A DNA stretch of 64,000 bases from Rhodococcus sp. B50 (lineage in GTDB: Bacteria > Actinomycetota > Actinomycetes > Mycobacteriales > Mycobacteriaceae), in the NCBI RefSeq assembly GCF_013602415.1, contig NZ_WPAG02000002.1:3103480-3167479 (forward strand), given 5' to 3'. This document shows positions 18,712-26,103 of this stretch, piece after piece. Each line of letters opens with the position of its first letter. Positions within the stretch are counted from its first letter, which is position 1. A model generated the notes under the pieces. That model ran no database searches, was not told where the DNA came from, and saw nothing but the letters and a program-made list of their open reading frames with translations. The translations under genes were made by a program, and so were the position numbers.

Positions 18712-18721
18712 GGCCCGCAGG

Positions 18722-19837
18722 CTACGCCTGCTGAGGCCCGTCACCCGACAGCGGGCGTGAACCGTCCTCACGGAACGGTTCACGCCCGCTGTCGCGTTCC
18801 TGACGCAGAACCACGTCGGCGATCGTGTGCACCTGGTCGACGTCGCGACAACCGACCAGCAGCATCGTCACGCCGGCCTCCTCCCAGCGCTTCACACCCT
18901 CGCGGACCTCGCCGGCGTTGCCGACGATCATCGTCTCGGTGACCATCTCGTCCGGAATCGCCGCCGCCGCTTCGTCCTTGCGACCGGCACGGAACAGCGC
19001 CGTCACCTCCTCGACCACGGCGTCGTAGCCCATCCGCCGGTAGACCTGCGCGTGGAAGTTCAACTCCGGCGCACCCATTCCCCCGACGTACAGCGCGGTC
19101 ACCGGTTTCATCGCCGCGATCGTCCCTGCGCGATCGTCCGTGACGACCACTTGGCAGGTCGCCGCGATCTCGAAATCCTCACGGGTGCGCCGGGCGCCCG
19201 GCCGAGCGAATCCTTCGTCGAGCCATTCGTCGTACATCGACGCCAGCCGGGGGGTGTAGTAGATCGCGAGCCAGCCGTCGGCGATCTCGGCGGTGAGCGC
19301 GACGTTCTTCGGCCCTTCGGCGCCGATCCAGATGGGGATGTCCGACCGCAGCGGGTGCGTGATGGGCTTGAGCGGTTTGCCGAGCCCGGTGGATCCCGCA
19401 CCCGCATAGGGCAGCGGGAAGTGCGGACCGTCGCTGGTCACCGGCGCTTCGCGCGCAAGCACCGTGCGGATCACGTCGACGTACTCGCGGGTGCGCGCGA
19501 GAGGTTTCGCGAATGGCTGCCCGTACCAGCCCTCCACCACCTGTGGCCCCGAGACACCGAGCCCGAGGATGTGCCGGCCGCCGGAGAGGTGATCGAGTGT
19601 CAGCGCGTGCATCGCGCAACTCGTCGGGGTACGCGCGGAGATCTGCACGACCGACGTGCCGAGCCGTACCCGTTCGGTGGACGAACCCCACCACGCCAGC
19701 GGAGTGAATGCGTCCGACCCCCACGACTCGGCGGCGAAGACGGCGTCGAATCCTTCGGCCTCGGCCGCAGCGACGAGTTCCGGTGCGTTCGAGGGCGGCT
19801 GAGCACCCCAGTAACCCAGTTGCAGTCCCAGTTTCAT
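18722..19837 (-). CDS. LLM class F420-dependent oxidoreductase (Rv3520c-like)
   Basis: This 371-residue luciferase-like monooxygenase (LLM) barrel shows MKLGLQLGYWGAQ, ILGLGVSGPQVVEGWYG, PIWIGAEGPKNVALTAEIADG and the C-terminal MLLVGCRDVD. The mycobacterial counterpart next to the Rv3521-Rv3523 genes belongs to the cholesterol regulon and is usually taken to be F420-dependent; its substrate is unknown. A consensus KstR box lies 68 bp upstream, in the promoter shared with the DUF35-ltp4-ltp3 operon. The last 20 or so residues are encoded by a perfect terminator-like hairpin, so the C-terminus may be a recent read-through extension. The ATG at 19837 has a GGAAAGG site. Confidence 0.88.
   Translation of the reverse strand: MKLGLQLGYWGAQPPSNAPELVAAAEAEGFDAVFAAESWGSDAFTPLAWWGSSTERVRLGTSVVQISARTPTSCAMHALTLDHLSGGRHILGLGVSGPQVVEGWYGQPFAKPLARTREYVDVIRTVLAREAPVTSDGPHFPLPYAGAGSTGLGKPLKPITHPLRSDIPIWIGAEGPKNVALTAEIADGWLAIYYTPRLASMYDEWLDEGFARPGARRTREDFEIAATCQVVVTDDRAGTIAAMKPVTALYVGGMGAPELNFHAQVYRRMGYDAVVEEVTALFRAGRKDEAAAAIPDEMVTETMIVGNAGEVREGVKRWEEAGVTMLLVGCRDVDQVHTIADVVLRQERDSGREPFREDGSRPLSGDGPQQA
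18748..18792. terminator. Hairpin terminator overlapping the LLM gene end
   Basis: An 18-bp perfect stem (18748-18765 with 18775-18792) and a 9-base loop lie between the convergent fadD and LLM genes, but inside the last codons of the LLM frame (stop at 18722). It is palindromic and can act in both directions. Confidence 0.75.
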
Positions 19838-19904
19838 TGGACGCCTTTCCTGTCGGACGAATTGCGACGAGGTGCAGTTCGCGCGCCGCTCTTGCCAGCA
19901 ACAC

Positions 19905-19918
19905 TAGAACCTGTTCTA
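19905..19918. promoter_or_regulatory. Consensus KstR operator TAGAACCTGTTCTA
   Basis: It meets the full KstR consensus and forms an inverted repeat around the central dinucleotide. It lies in the 90-bp divergent region, 10 bp before the DUF35 GTG start (19928) and 68 bp before the LLM start, so it probably controls both. Confidence 0.88.
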
Positions 19919-19927
19919 CTCGAAATT

Positions 19928-20899
19928 GTGAGCCTGGGAAAGAGCGCGGTTGCCGAGCCACCGCTGAACGCACCGCTGAATCTGAAGTTCGACTACACAC
20001 GATCCACCGGGCCGACCGTCGGAGCCTTCGTCACCGGACTGCGCGACGGCCGCATTCTCGGCGCCCGCGGATCCGACGGACGGGTTCTCGTCCCGCCCCC
20101 CGAATTCGACGCGGTCACCCATGAGCCGCTCACCGATTTCGTCGAGGTCGGTCGGACCGGCACTGTGGTGAGCTGGACGTGGAACGCCGAGCCGCTGCCC
20201 GGGCAGCCGTTCGACCGGCCGTTCGCGTGGGCGTTGATCCGCCTCGACGGAGCCGACACGACGCTGCTGCACGCGGTCGACGTCGCATCCCCGGACGAGA
20301 TCGAGACGGGTCTGCGCGTGCGGGCCCGCTGGGCCGCCGAACGTACCGGCGACATCCACGACATCGAAGCCTTCGAACCCGGCGAGGCGACGATCACCGT
20401 CGCAGCGACCGAGGGCGAACCGGTCACGATGATCACCACCCCCGTCGACCTGCACTACCGACATGCAGCCTCCCCCGAAGAGTCCTGGTACCTGCGAGGG
20501 CTCAAGGAAGGCAAGATCATCGGCGGCCGCACCGGACCGGGCGGCAAGGTCTACGTGCCCCCGCGCGGCGCGAGTCCCACCGACGGGGTGCCCACCAAGG
20601 AACCCGTCGAGCTTCCCGACAGAGGCATCGTCACCACCTTCTGCATCGTGAACGTGCCGTTCATGGGCCAGCAGATCAAGCCGCCCTACGTTGCCGCGTA
20701 CGTGCTGCTCGACGGCGCCGACATCGCGTTCCTGCACCTGATCCTCGAGTGCGACGCATCCGAGGTGCGGATGGGGATGCGCGTCGAGGCGAAGTGGCGT
20801 CCGCGCGAGGAGTGGGACCACACGCTGCGCAACATCGAGTACTTCCGGCCCACCGGCGAACCCGACGCCGATTACGACACCTTCAAACACCACCTCTGA
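19928..20899 (+). CDS. Tandem DUF35 OB-fold protein (Rv3521-like)
   Basis: This 323-residue protein is made of two DUF35-type halves (about residues 15-155 and 160-323). Each has the shape 'GL(+)(E/D)G(K/R)I-GG/AR---G-V-VPP', then an OB-fold with AxxLLDGAD-type strands. The zinc-ribbon Cys residues of ordinary DUF35 proteins are absent; the only Cys are in TFCIVN and LECDA. DUF35 proteins partner thiolase-like lyases, as the DUF35 domain of ChsH2 does with Ltp2. The gene lies 13 bp before ltp4, with ltp3 next, so the two halves probably support Ltp4 and Ltp3. The GTG start lies just downstream of the KstR box. Confidence 0.82.
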   Translation: MSLGKSAVAEPPLNAPLNLKFDYTRSTGPTVGAFVTGLRDGRILGARGSDGRVLVPPPEFDAVTHEPLTDFVEVGRTGTVVSWTWNAEPLPGQPFDRPFAWALIRLDGADTTLLHAVDVASPDEIETGLRVRARWAAERTGDIHDIEAFEPGEATITVAATEGEPVTMITTPVDLHYRHAASPEESWYLRGLKEGKIIGGRTGPGGKVYVPPRGASPTDGVPTKEPVELPDRGIVTTFCIVNVPFMGQQIKPPYVAAYVLLDGADIAFLHLILECDASEVRMGMRVEAKWRPREEWDHTLRNIEYFRPTGEPDADYDTFKHHL

Positions 20900-20912
20900 G
20901 AGCGGCGAATTC

Positions 20913-21974
20913 ATGACAGACATTGCAGTCGTCGGCTTCGCGCACGCTCCGCACGTGCGCGAGACGTTCGGCACCACCAACGGCGTCGAGATGCTCGTCC
21001 CGTGCTTCCAGGAGCTGTACGACAAGCTCGGCATCACCAAGTCCGACATCGGTTTCTGGTGCTCGGGTTCCTCCGATTATCTTGCCGGACGCGCATTCTC
21101 GTTCATCTCGGCGATCGACGCGATCGGCGCCGTTCCTCCCATCAACGAGTCACACGTCGAGATGGACGCGGCCTGGGCGTTGTACGAGGCGTGGGTCAAG
21201 CTCATCACCGGTGAGGTCGACACCGCCCTGGTGTACGGTTTCGGCAAGTCGTCGGCCGGCACCCTGCGGCGCACGCTCTCCCTGCAGCTCGACCCGTACC
21301 TCGTGGCGCCACTGGGCGTCGACTCCGTCTCACTCGCCGGCCTGCAGGCGCGCATGGGTCTCGAATCCGGCAAGTGGACGGCACGCGAGATGGCCGAGGT
21401 TGCCGTCCGCAGCCACGCGGCTGCGAAGGGCAATCCCAGGGCGCAGCTCTCGGGAGACCTCGACATCGACGAACTGCTCACGCAGCCGTACATCGCCGAT
21501 CCGCTCCGCAAGCACGACTGCGCTCCCGTCACCGACGGTGCTGCCGCCATCGTCCTCGCGACCGGCGACCGCGCTCGCGAACTGTGCGAGAACCCCGCGT
21601 GGATCACCGGGATCGAGCACCGCACCGACTCACCGAACTTCGGTTCGCTCGACCTCACGGTGTCGCCGTCGACGCGGGCCGCAGCGCAGGCCGTCACCGG
21701 CGGCGACACCGCCTTCGACGTCGCCGAACTGCACGCGCCGTTCACGCACCAGGAACTCATCCTCCGCGAGGCGATCGGCCTGGGCGAGTCGACGACGATC
21801 AACCCGTCCGGCGGACCGCTGACGGGCAACCCGATGTTCTCCGGCGGTCTCGAGCGCATCGGCTACGCCGCGCAGGCGATCATGACCGGCACCGCCGGAC
21901 GCGCACTCGCGCATGCGACGAGTGGTGCTGTGCTGCAACAGAATCTGGTAGCCGTTCTGGAGGGACGCAACTGA
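20913..21974 (+). CDS. ltp4: Thiolase-like lipid-transfer protein / aldolase Ltp4
   Basis: This 353-residue thiolase-fold protein has nearly the same length as M. tuberculosis Ltp4 (354). It shows GFWCSGSSDYLAGRAFSF, ALVYGFGKSSAGTLRR, VTDGAAAIVLA, DVAELHAPFTHQELI and NPSGGPLTGNPMF. The Cys nucleophile motif of true thiolases is not at its usual place, as in the SCP2-thiolase-like lyases. In Rhodococcus rhodochrous Ltp3 and Ltp4 are required for C24-branched sterol side chains, probably for retro-aldol cleavage. The order DUF35-ltp4-ltp3 matches mycobacteria. The following gene overlaps its stop by one base. Confidence 0.88.
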   Translation: MTDIAVVGFAHAPHVRETFGTTNGVEMLVPCFQELYDKLGITKSDIGFWCSGSSDYLAGRAFSFISAIDAIGAVPPINESHVEMDAAWALYEAWVKLITGEVDTALVYGFGKSSAGTLRRTLSLQLDPYLVAPLGVDSVSLAGLQARMGLESGKWTAREMAEVAVRSHAAAKGNPRAQLSGDLDIDELLTQPYIADPLRKHDCAPVTDGAAAIVLATGDRARELCENPAWITGIEHRTDSPNFGSLDLTVSPSTRAAAQAVTGGDTAFDVAELHAPFTHQELILREAIGLGESTTINPSGGPLTGNPMFSGGLERIGYAAQAIMTGTAGRALAHATSGAVLQQNLVAVLEGRN

Positions 21975-23149
21975 TGGCGAAGCAACCCGCAGCTGTCCTC
22001 GGCACCGGGCAGACCCACTACGTCGCCAAGCGGCACGACGTGTCGATGTCCGGACTCGTCCGCGAAGCGATCGACTGCGCCATGGCCGACGCGCAGGTCG
22101 GCTGGGACGACATCGACGCCGTCGTCATCGGCAAGGCCCCCGACCTGTTCGAAGGTGTCATGATGCCCGAACTGTCGATGGTCGACGCCATCGGTGCCAC
22201 GGGCAAACCGATGCTGCGCGTGCACACCGCCGGGTCCGTCGGGGGTTCGACGGCGAACGTCGCGGCAAGCCTCGTGCAGGCCGGTGTCCACCGTCGGGTG
22301 CTCGCGGTGGCCTGGGAGAAGCAGTCGGAATCCAACGCGATGTGGGCGCTGTCCACTCCGGTACCGTTCACCATGCCGGTCGGCGCCGGTGCCGGCGGAT
22401 ACTTCGCGCCGCACGTCCGCTCGTACATCCGCCGGGCCGGCGCTCCCGAACACATCGGGGCAATGGTCGCCGTCAAGGACCGTCTCAACGGCGCGAAGAA
22501 TCCGTATGCCCATCTGAAGCAGCCCGACATCACCCTCGAGAAGGTGCAGGCCTCGCAGATGCTGTGGGATCCGATCCGGTACGACGAGACGTGCCCGTCG
22601 TCCGACGGTGCGTGCGCGGTGGTGCTCGGCGACGAGGACACCGCGAAGGCTGCCGAGCAGGCAGGCCGCCGAGTGGCCTGGATCCACGCCACGGCGATGC
22701 GCACCGAACCGACCACCTACGCGGGTCGCGACCAGGTCAATCCCGAAGCCGGCCGCATCGCCGCCGCAGCCTTGTGGAAGCAGGCCGGTATCACCGATCC
22801 ACTCACCGAGATCGACTGCGCCGAGATCTACGTGCCGTTCTCGTGGTTCGAGCCGATGTGGCTCGAGAACCTCGGTTTCGCCCCCGAAGGTTCGGGATGG
22901 AAACTCACCGAGGCCGGTGAGACCGCTATCGGCGGTCAGTTACCGATCAACATGTCCGGTGGCGTGCTCTGCTCCAACCCGATCGGTGCGTCGGGGATGA
23001 TCCGGTTCGCGGAGGCCGCGATCCAGGTGATGGGCAAGGCCGGGGAACATCAGGTCGACGGTGCCCGCAAGGCACTCGGGCACGCCTACGGCGGTGGATC
23101 GCAGTACTTCTCGATGTGGGTGGTGGGCTCCGACCGGCCCACGAATTAG
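21974..23149 (+). CDS. ltp3: Thiolase-like lipid-transfer protein / aldolase Ltp3
   Basis: This 391-residue thiolase-superfamily protein (M. tuberculosis Ltp3 has 394) shows AAVLGTGQTHYVAK, AVVIGKAPDLFEGVMMPEL, HTAGSVGGSTANVAASL, SSDGACAVVLGD, DCAEIYVPFSWFEP and NMSGGVLCSNPIGASG. The end HAYGGGSQYFSMWVV is typical of the SCP2-thiolase type. Its ATG overlaps the ltp4 stop (TGATG). With Ltp4 and the DUF35 protein it probably cleaves C24-branched steroid-CoA side chains. Whether Ltp3 and Ltp4 form a heteromer or act separately cannot be read from sequence. Confidence 0.88.
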   Translation: MAKQPAAVLGTGQTHYVAKRHDVSMSGLVREAIDCAMADAQVGWDDIDAVVIGKAPDLFEGVMMPELSMVDAIGATGKPMLRVHTAGSVGGSTANVAASLVQAGVHRRVLAVAWEKQSESNAMWALSTPVPFTMPVGAGAGGYFAPHVRSYIRRAGAPEHIGAMVAVKDRLNGAKNPYAHLKQPDITLEKVQASQMLWDPIRYDETCPSSDGACAVVLGDEDTAKAAEQAGRRVAWIHATAMRTEPTTYAGRDQVNPEAGRIAAAALWKQAGITDPLTEIDCAEIYVPFSWFEPMWLENLGFAPEGSGWKLTEAGETAIGGQLPINMSGGVLCSNPIGASGMIRFAEAAIQVMGKAGEHQVDGARKALGHAYGGGSQYFSMWVVGSDRPTN

Positions 23150-23157
23150 GAGGCGTC

Positions 23158-24039
23158 ATGGTCTCGTTCACCGTCGGGGTCGCGATGACCCCGCTCGACC
23201 AGCTCACCGGCATCGCGCAGACGGCCGAGGAGTGCGGTTACACCTCGATCACACTGCCCGACTCGCTGTTCTTCATGGAGAAGCAGACGGTCGACTATCC
23301 GTACACGCCCGACGGTTCGCGGATGTGGACACCCGACACCCCGTGGGTCGATCCGCTCATCGCCGCGGCATCCATGGCGGCGGCTACGTCGACGATCCGG
23401 TTCTACACGCAGGTCCTCAAGCTCGGCTCCCGCAATCCGGTCCTGCTGGCACGCCAGGTGGGGTCGGTCGCGAACCTTACCGGCAACCGGTTCGGTCTCG
23501 GTGTCGGGATCGGCTGGGCACCGGAGGAATTCGAGTGGTGCGGTGTTCCCTATGCGAAGCGGGGTAAACGCGTCGACGAGATGATCGACGTGCTGAAGCT
23601 GATCCTCGGTGGCGGCATGGTCGAACACCACGGCGAGTTCTACGAGTTCGACCGGTTGCAGATGAGCCCGGCACCCACCGAACCGGTGCCCTTCTACGTG
23701 GGCGGGCACACCGATGTCGCGCTTCGCCGTGCCGCGCGCATCGGCGACGGTTGGACGTCGGCGATGATCAAGTTCGACGATCTCGTCGGTGTCGTCACGC
23801 GGCTGCGTGAACTGCGTGACGAATACGGCCGCAGCGACCTGCCGTTCGAGATCCAGGCGGTATGCATCGACAGGTTCGGCTCGTCCGGATATGCGGAACT
23901 GGCCGACGCGGGGGTCACCGACATCATCGTCGTGCCGTGGATCTTCGACGGCCACGGATTCGACTCCCCGCTCGAGGCGAAGCAGGAATCGTTGCGGAAG
24001 TTCGCCGACAAGTACATTCACGGAAAGGGCTCGGCATGA
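23158..24039 (+). CDS. LLM class F420-dependent oxidoreductase
   Basis: This 293-residue luciferase-like protein shows the early LPDSLFFME, LARQVGSVANLTGNRFGLGVGIGWAPEEF, and VPFYVGGHTDVALRRAARIGDGW segments of the F420-dependent LLM class. It is distinct from the copy at 18722-19837. Start at ATG 23158, preceded by AGGAGG; it follows ltp3 by 8 bp and overlaps the next start (ATGA). Operon position implies a redox step in sterol side-chain breakdown. F420 use is a family expectation, not shown here. Confidence 0.86.
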   Translation: MVSFTVGVAMTPLDQLTGIAQTAEECGYTSITLPDSLFFMEKQTVDYPYTPDGSRMWTPDTPWVDPLIAAASMAAATSTIRFYTQVLKLGSRNPVLLARQVGSVANLTGNRFGLGVGIGWAPEEFEWCGVPYAKRGKRVDEMIDVLKLILGGGMVEHHGEFYEFDRLQMSPAPTEPVPFYVGGHTDVALRRAARIGDGWTSAMIKFDDLVGVVTRLRELRDEYGRSDLPFEIQAVCIDRFGSSGYAELADAGVTDIIVVPWIFDGHGFDSPLEAKQESLRKFADKYIHGKGSA

Positions 24040-24449
24040 GCGAGGAGCACCCCGCACGGGTGGCGGCACGGGCGTCGCAGGCGGCGGCGAGCGGCAGACG
24101 CAAGTACGAATGGTTGGCGTTGTTCGCCGAGGACGCGTGTGTCGAGGATCCGGTCGGACCGTCCGGTTTCGACCCCGAGGGCAAGGGCCATCACGGCCAC
24201 GAGGCCATCGGCAAGTTCTACGACATGACCATCGCGAACACCGAGAAACTCGAGTTCCTGATCGACGACGTGCTGGTGTGCGGTGACGAGTGCGTGAACA
24301 TCGGCACCATTCGTACGACGATGGGCGGAAACCTCATCGACGCGGAAGGGGTGTTCGTCTACCGGGTGAACGGGGACGGGAAGATCGTGTCGTTGCGCGC
24401 GTTCTGGGAAGTGGATCGAGCGATGAAGACCATCCGACCTGTCTCGTAG
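24036..24449 (+). CDS. NTF2-like / ketosteroid isomerase-related protein
   Basis: This 137-residue protein has the SnoaL/ketosteroid isomerase fold pattern: an N-terminal helix, then WLALFAEDACVEDPVGPSGF, GHEAIGKFYDM and a final hydrophobic strand (GKIVSLRAFWEVDRAM). Members isomerise delta-5-3-ketosteroids or bind steroid-like ligands. The Asp in EDPVG lies where the isomerase catalytic region begins, but I cannot confirm all catalytic residues. Its start overlaps the LLM stop, so it belongs to the DUF35-ltp4-ltp3-LLM operon and probably handles a steroid intermediate. Confidence 0.78.
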   Translation: MSEEHPARVAARASQAAASGRRKYEWLALFAEDACVEDPVGPSGFDPEGKGHHGHEAIGKFYDMTIANTEKLEFLIDDVLVCGDECVNIGTIRTTMGGNLIDAEGVFVYRVNGDGKIVSLRAFWEVDRAMKTIRPVS

Positions 24450-24458
24450 AGTCGGGCT

Positions 24459-25031
24459 ATGGGCACAGCCGGGATCGTTCTTGCGGCAGGGGACGGCTCG
24501 CGATTGGGTGGACGTGCGAAAGCGCTGCTCCCCCACCGCGGCCGCCCCCTGCTGCATACCGTCGTCGATGCTCTGCTCGACGGCGGATGCGACGCCGTCG
24601 TGGTGGTGACCGGCGCGTACGGAGACGACGTGGCGACGGCATGCCCGCCCGGCACCACCGCCGTACACAATCCCGACTGGCCCGACGGTATGTCGACCTC
24701 CCTGCGCCGTGGGGTCGATGCCGCGCGGGCCCACGACCGGATCGCGCTCACCGTCGTCGATTTTCCCGGTATCACAAGCGAACTGGTTCGATATCTTCTC
24801 GATGTGCACCGCCCGGGTACGGTGACGCTCCCGATCTTCGGCGATCGCCCCGGTCATCCGGTGGTGTTCGATATCGCCGACGCTCTCGTCGCCGCCGACG
24901 AAGCCACCGGCGACGAGGGAGCACGATCATTCCTCGCCCGGAACCGTGAACGGGTGCGCCGCGTCGAGTGCACACCCCTCGCCGATGCCGGTGATATCGA
25001 TACTCCCGAGGATCTGCAGCGCCTCGACTGA
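24459..25031 (+). CDS. MobA-like nucleotidyltransferase
   Basis: This 190-residue protein has the N-terminal nucleotide-binding signature IVLAAGDGSRLGGRAKALLP, a DFPG segment in place of the usual DxP metal-binding residues, and HPVVFD near residue 135. This fits the MobA/IspD-type NTP-transferase fold, close to molybdopterin cytidylyl- or guanylyltransferases (MocA-like). It may load a nucleotide on the molybdenum cofactor for a hydroxylase. No molybdoenzyme gene is in the window. It follows the NTF2-like gene by 9 bp, so it may be cotranscribed by chance of position. Confidence 0.78.
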   Translation: MGTAGIVLAAGDGSRLGGRAKALLPHRGRPLLHTVVDALLDGGCDAVVVVTGAYGDDVATACPPGTTAVHNPDWPDGMSTSLRRGVDAARAHDRIALTVVDFPGITSELVRYLLDVHRPGTVTLPIFGDRPGHPVVFDIADALVAADEATGDEGARSFLARNRERVRRVECTPLADAGDIDTPEDLQRLD

Positions 25032-25045
25032 TTTCGCGTAACGGA

Positions 25046-25402
25046 TCAGGCGAGGGTCGTACGGGACTTCATTTTTTCGGCCCATTGCTCGGCGTCGTCG
25101 ACACCCAGCACGAGCGCCGTGCGCCTGTGGCCTTCCAATTCGATGCGCACGGCGGGCTGCCCACGCCGCACGGAGACGAGTTCGTTGCGTCCGCGACCAC
25201 GCCAGGAACCGATCTTGCGCACACCCGGCAGTCCGAGACCCGGAGCGCGGATTCCGCGTGCCGCAGCAAGCCCGTCGGCGTGCGCTTCCACCTTCCGGAT
25301 CGCGGTCAGCGGCACATCGACATTGCCGATCAGTCCGGCGATCTTCTCGAAGACCGTGAAACGCACCTGCAAGGTTTCGTTGTTCCAAGCCATCGTTGTC
25401 AT
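25046..25402 (-). CDS. Hypothetical protein, possibly PH-like beta-fold
   Basis: This 118-residue protein (MTTMAWNNETLQVRFTVFEK at the start) is rich in alternating hydrophobic strands. It has a VDVPLTAIRKVE motif, a Gly-rich LGLPGVRKIGSWRGRGRN loop and an ending DDAEQWAEKMKS helix. The pattern resembles bacterial PH-like domain proteins, with strands followed by one C-terminal helix, but no family is certain. It is divergent from an HTH regulator, with a perfect palindrome between, so it is probably that regulator's target. Start 25402 was preferred to 25420 because the latter would lie inside the operator; 25393 is also possible. Confidence 0.65.
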   Translation of the reverse strand: MTTMAWNNETLQVRFTVFEKIAGLIGNVDVPLTAIRKVEAHADGLAAARGIRAPGLGLPGVRKIGSWRGRGRNELVSVRRGQPAVRIELEGHRRTALVLGVDDAEQWAEKMKSRTTLA

Positions 25403-25413
25403 ATCAACGATTA

Positions 25414-25429
25414 TTCTCATTTATGAGAA
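25414..25429. promoter_or_regulatory. Palindromic operator TTCTCATTTATGAGAA
   Basis: A 7+2+7 inverted repeat lies between the divergent hypothetical gene and the HTH regulator. It is unusually AT-rich for this DNA and is placed to control both promoters. A second short repeat, CGTTG-TCATAT-CAACG, lies at 25394-25409. Confidence 0.65.
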
Positions 25430-25468
25430 CAATGTCAACTGTGAGAAGGTCGAGCATGGAGGGAGAGC

Positions 25469-26008
25469 ATGACGACCGCAGAACTGTTGTTGCATCCGGT
25501 ACGCCTACGCATCGTCCAGGCGCTGCTCGGAGACCGAACCGCTACCCCTGCACAACTGAAAGCGTTGCTCGACGACGTCTCCACCGCGACCCTCTACCGG
25601 CAGATCGCCGTCCTGGCCGATGCCGGCATCCTCGAGGTCGTGGCCGAACGCCGCGTCCGGGGCACGGTCGAGCGCACCTACCGTCTCGTCGTAGAACGCG
25701 CGCAGGTGACCGGGGACGACGCGGTCGCGATGAGCAACGACGAGCACCGGCGAGCCTTTCTCGCGTTCACCGCGCAGTTGCTCGCCGACTTCGACGCCTA
25801 TCTCGACGACCCGGCGCGTCGCAGCCTGGCCGAGGACGTCGTCGGCTATCGGCAGGTCGCCCTCGACCTGACGGACGAGGAGGCACTGTCGATGGTGTCC
25901 GAGATCGGCGGGGTACTCGCGCGCTTTGCGGAACTCGGCCCGGCACCGGACCGGCGGCGCCGGCTGATCAGTAGAATCATCATGCCGGGCCGAGACGTCG
26001 CGGACTGA
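25469..26008 (+). CDS. Winged-helix transcriptional regulator (ArsR/HTH_20-like)
   Basis: This 179-residue protein opens with a winged helix (residues 5-75): LLLHPVRLRIVQALL, then LKALLDDVSTATLYRQIAVLADAGILEVV, and the wing ERRVRGTVERTYRL. A helical C-terminal domain (AFLAFTAQLLADFDAYL) follows. The form matches ArsR/PadR-like regulators annotated HTH_20. A GGAGGGAG site precedes ATG 25469. It is divergent from the PH-like gene, with an AT-rich palindrome between; autoregulation is likely. The signal sensed is unknown. Confidence 0.85.
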   Translation: MTTAELLLHPVRLRIVQALLGDRTATPAQLKALLDDVSTATLYRQIAVLADAGILEVVAERRVRGTVERTYRLVVERAQVTGDDAVAMSNDEHRRAFLAFTAQLLADFDAYLDDPARRSLAEDVVGYRQVALDLTDEEALSMVSEIGGVLARFAELGPAPDRRRRLISRIIMPGRDVAD

Positions 26009-26103
26009 TCCGCTCCCGATGCCGGGAGGGCGAGCCCGCTCGGACAACGCACGAGACCCCCGACCACGCAACGGCAATCGGGGACCTCTTCCGAGAACTC
26101 GGA

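Noticed and set aside
26054-26087. Terminator between the HTH gene and cyp125
   Set aside because: Only a 6-8 bp imperfect stem with a long loop can be drawn; too weak to annotate.
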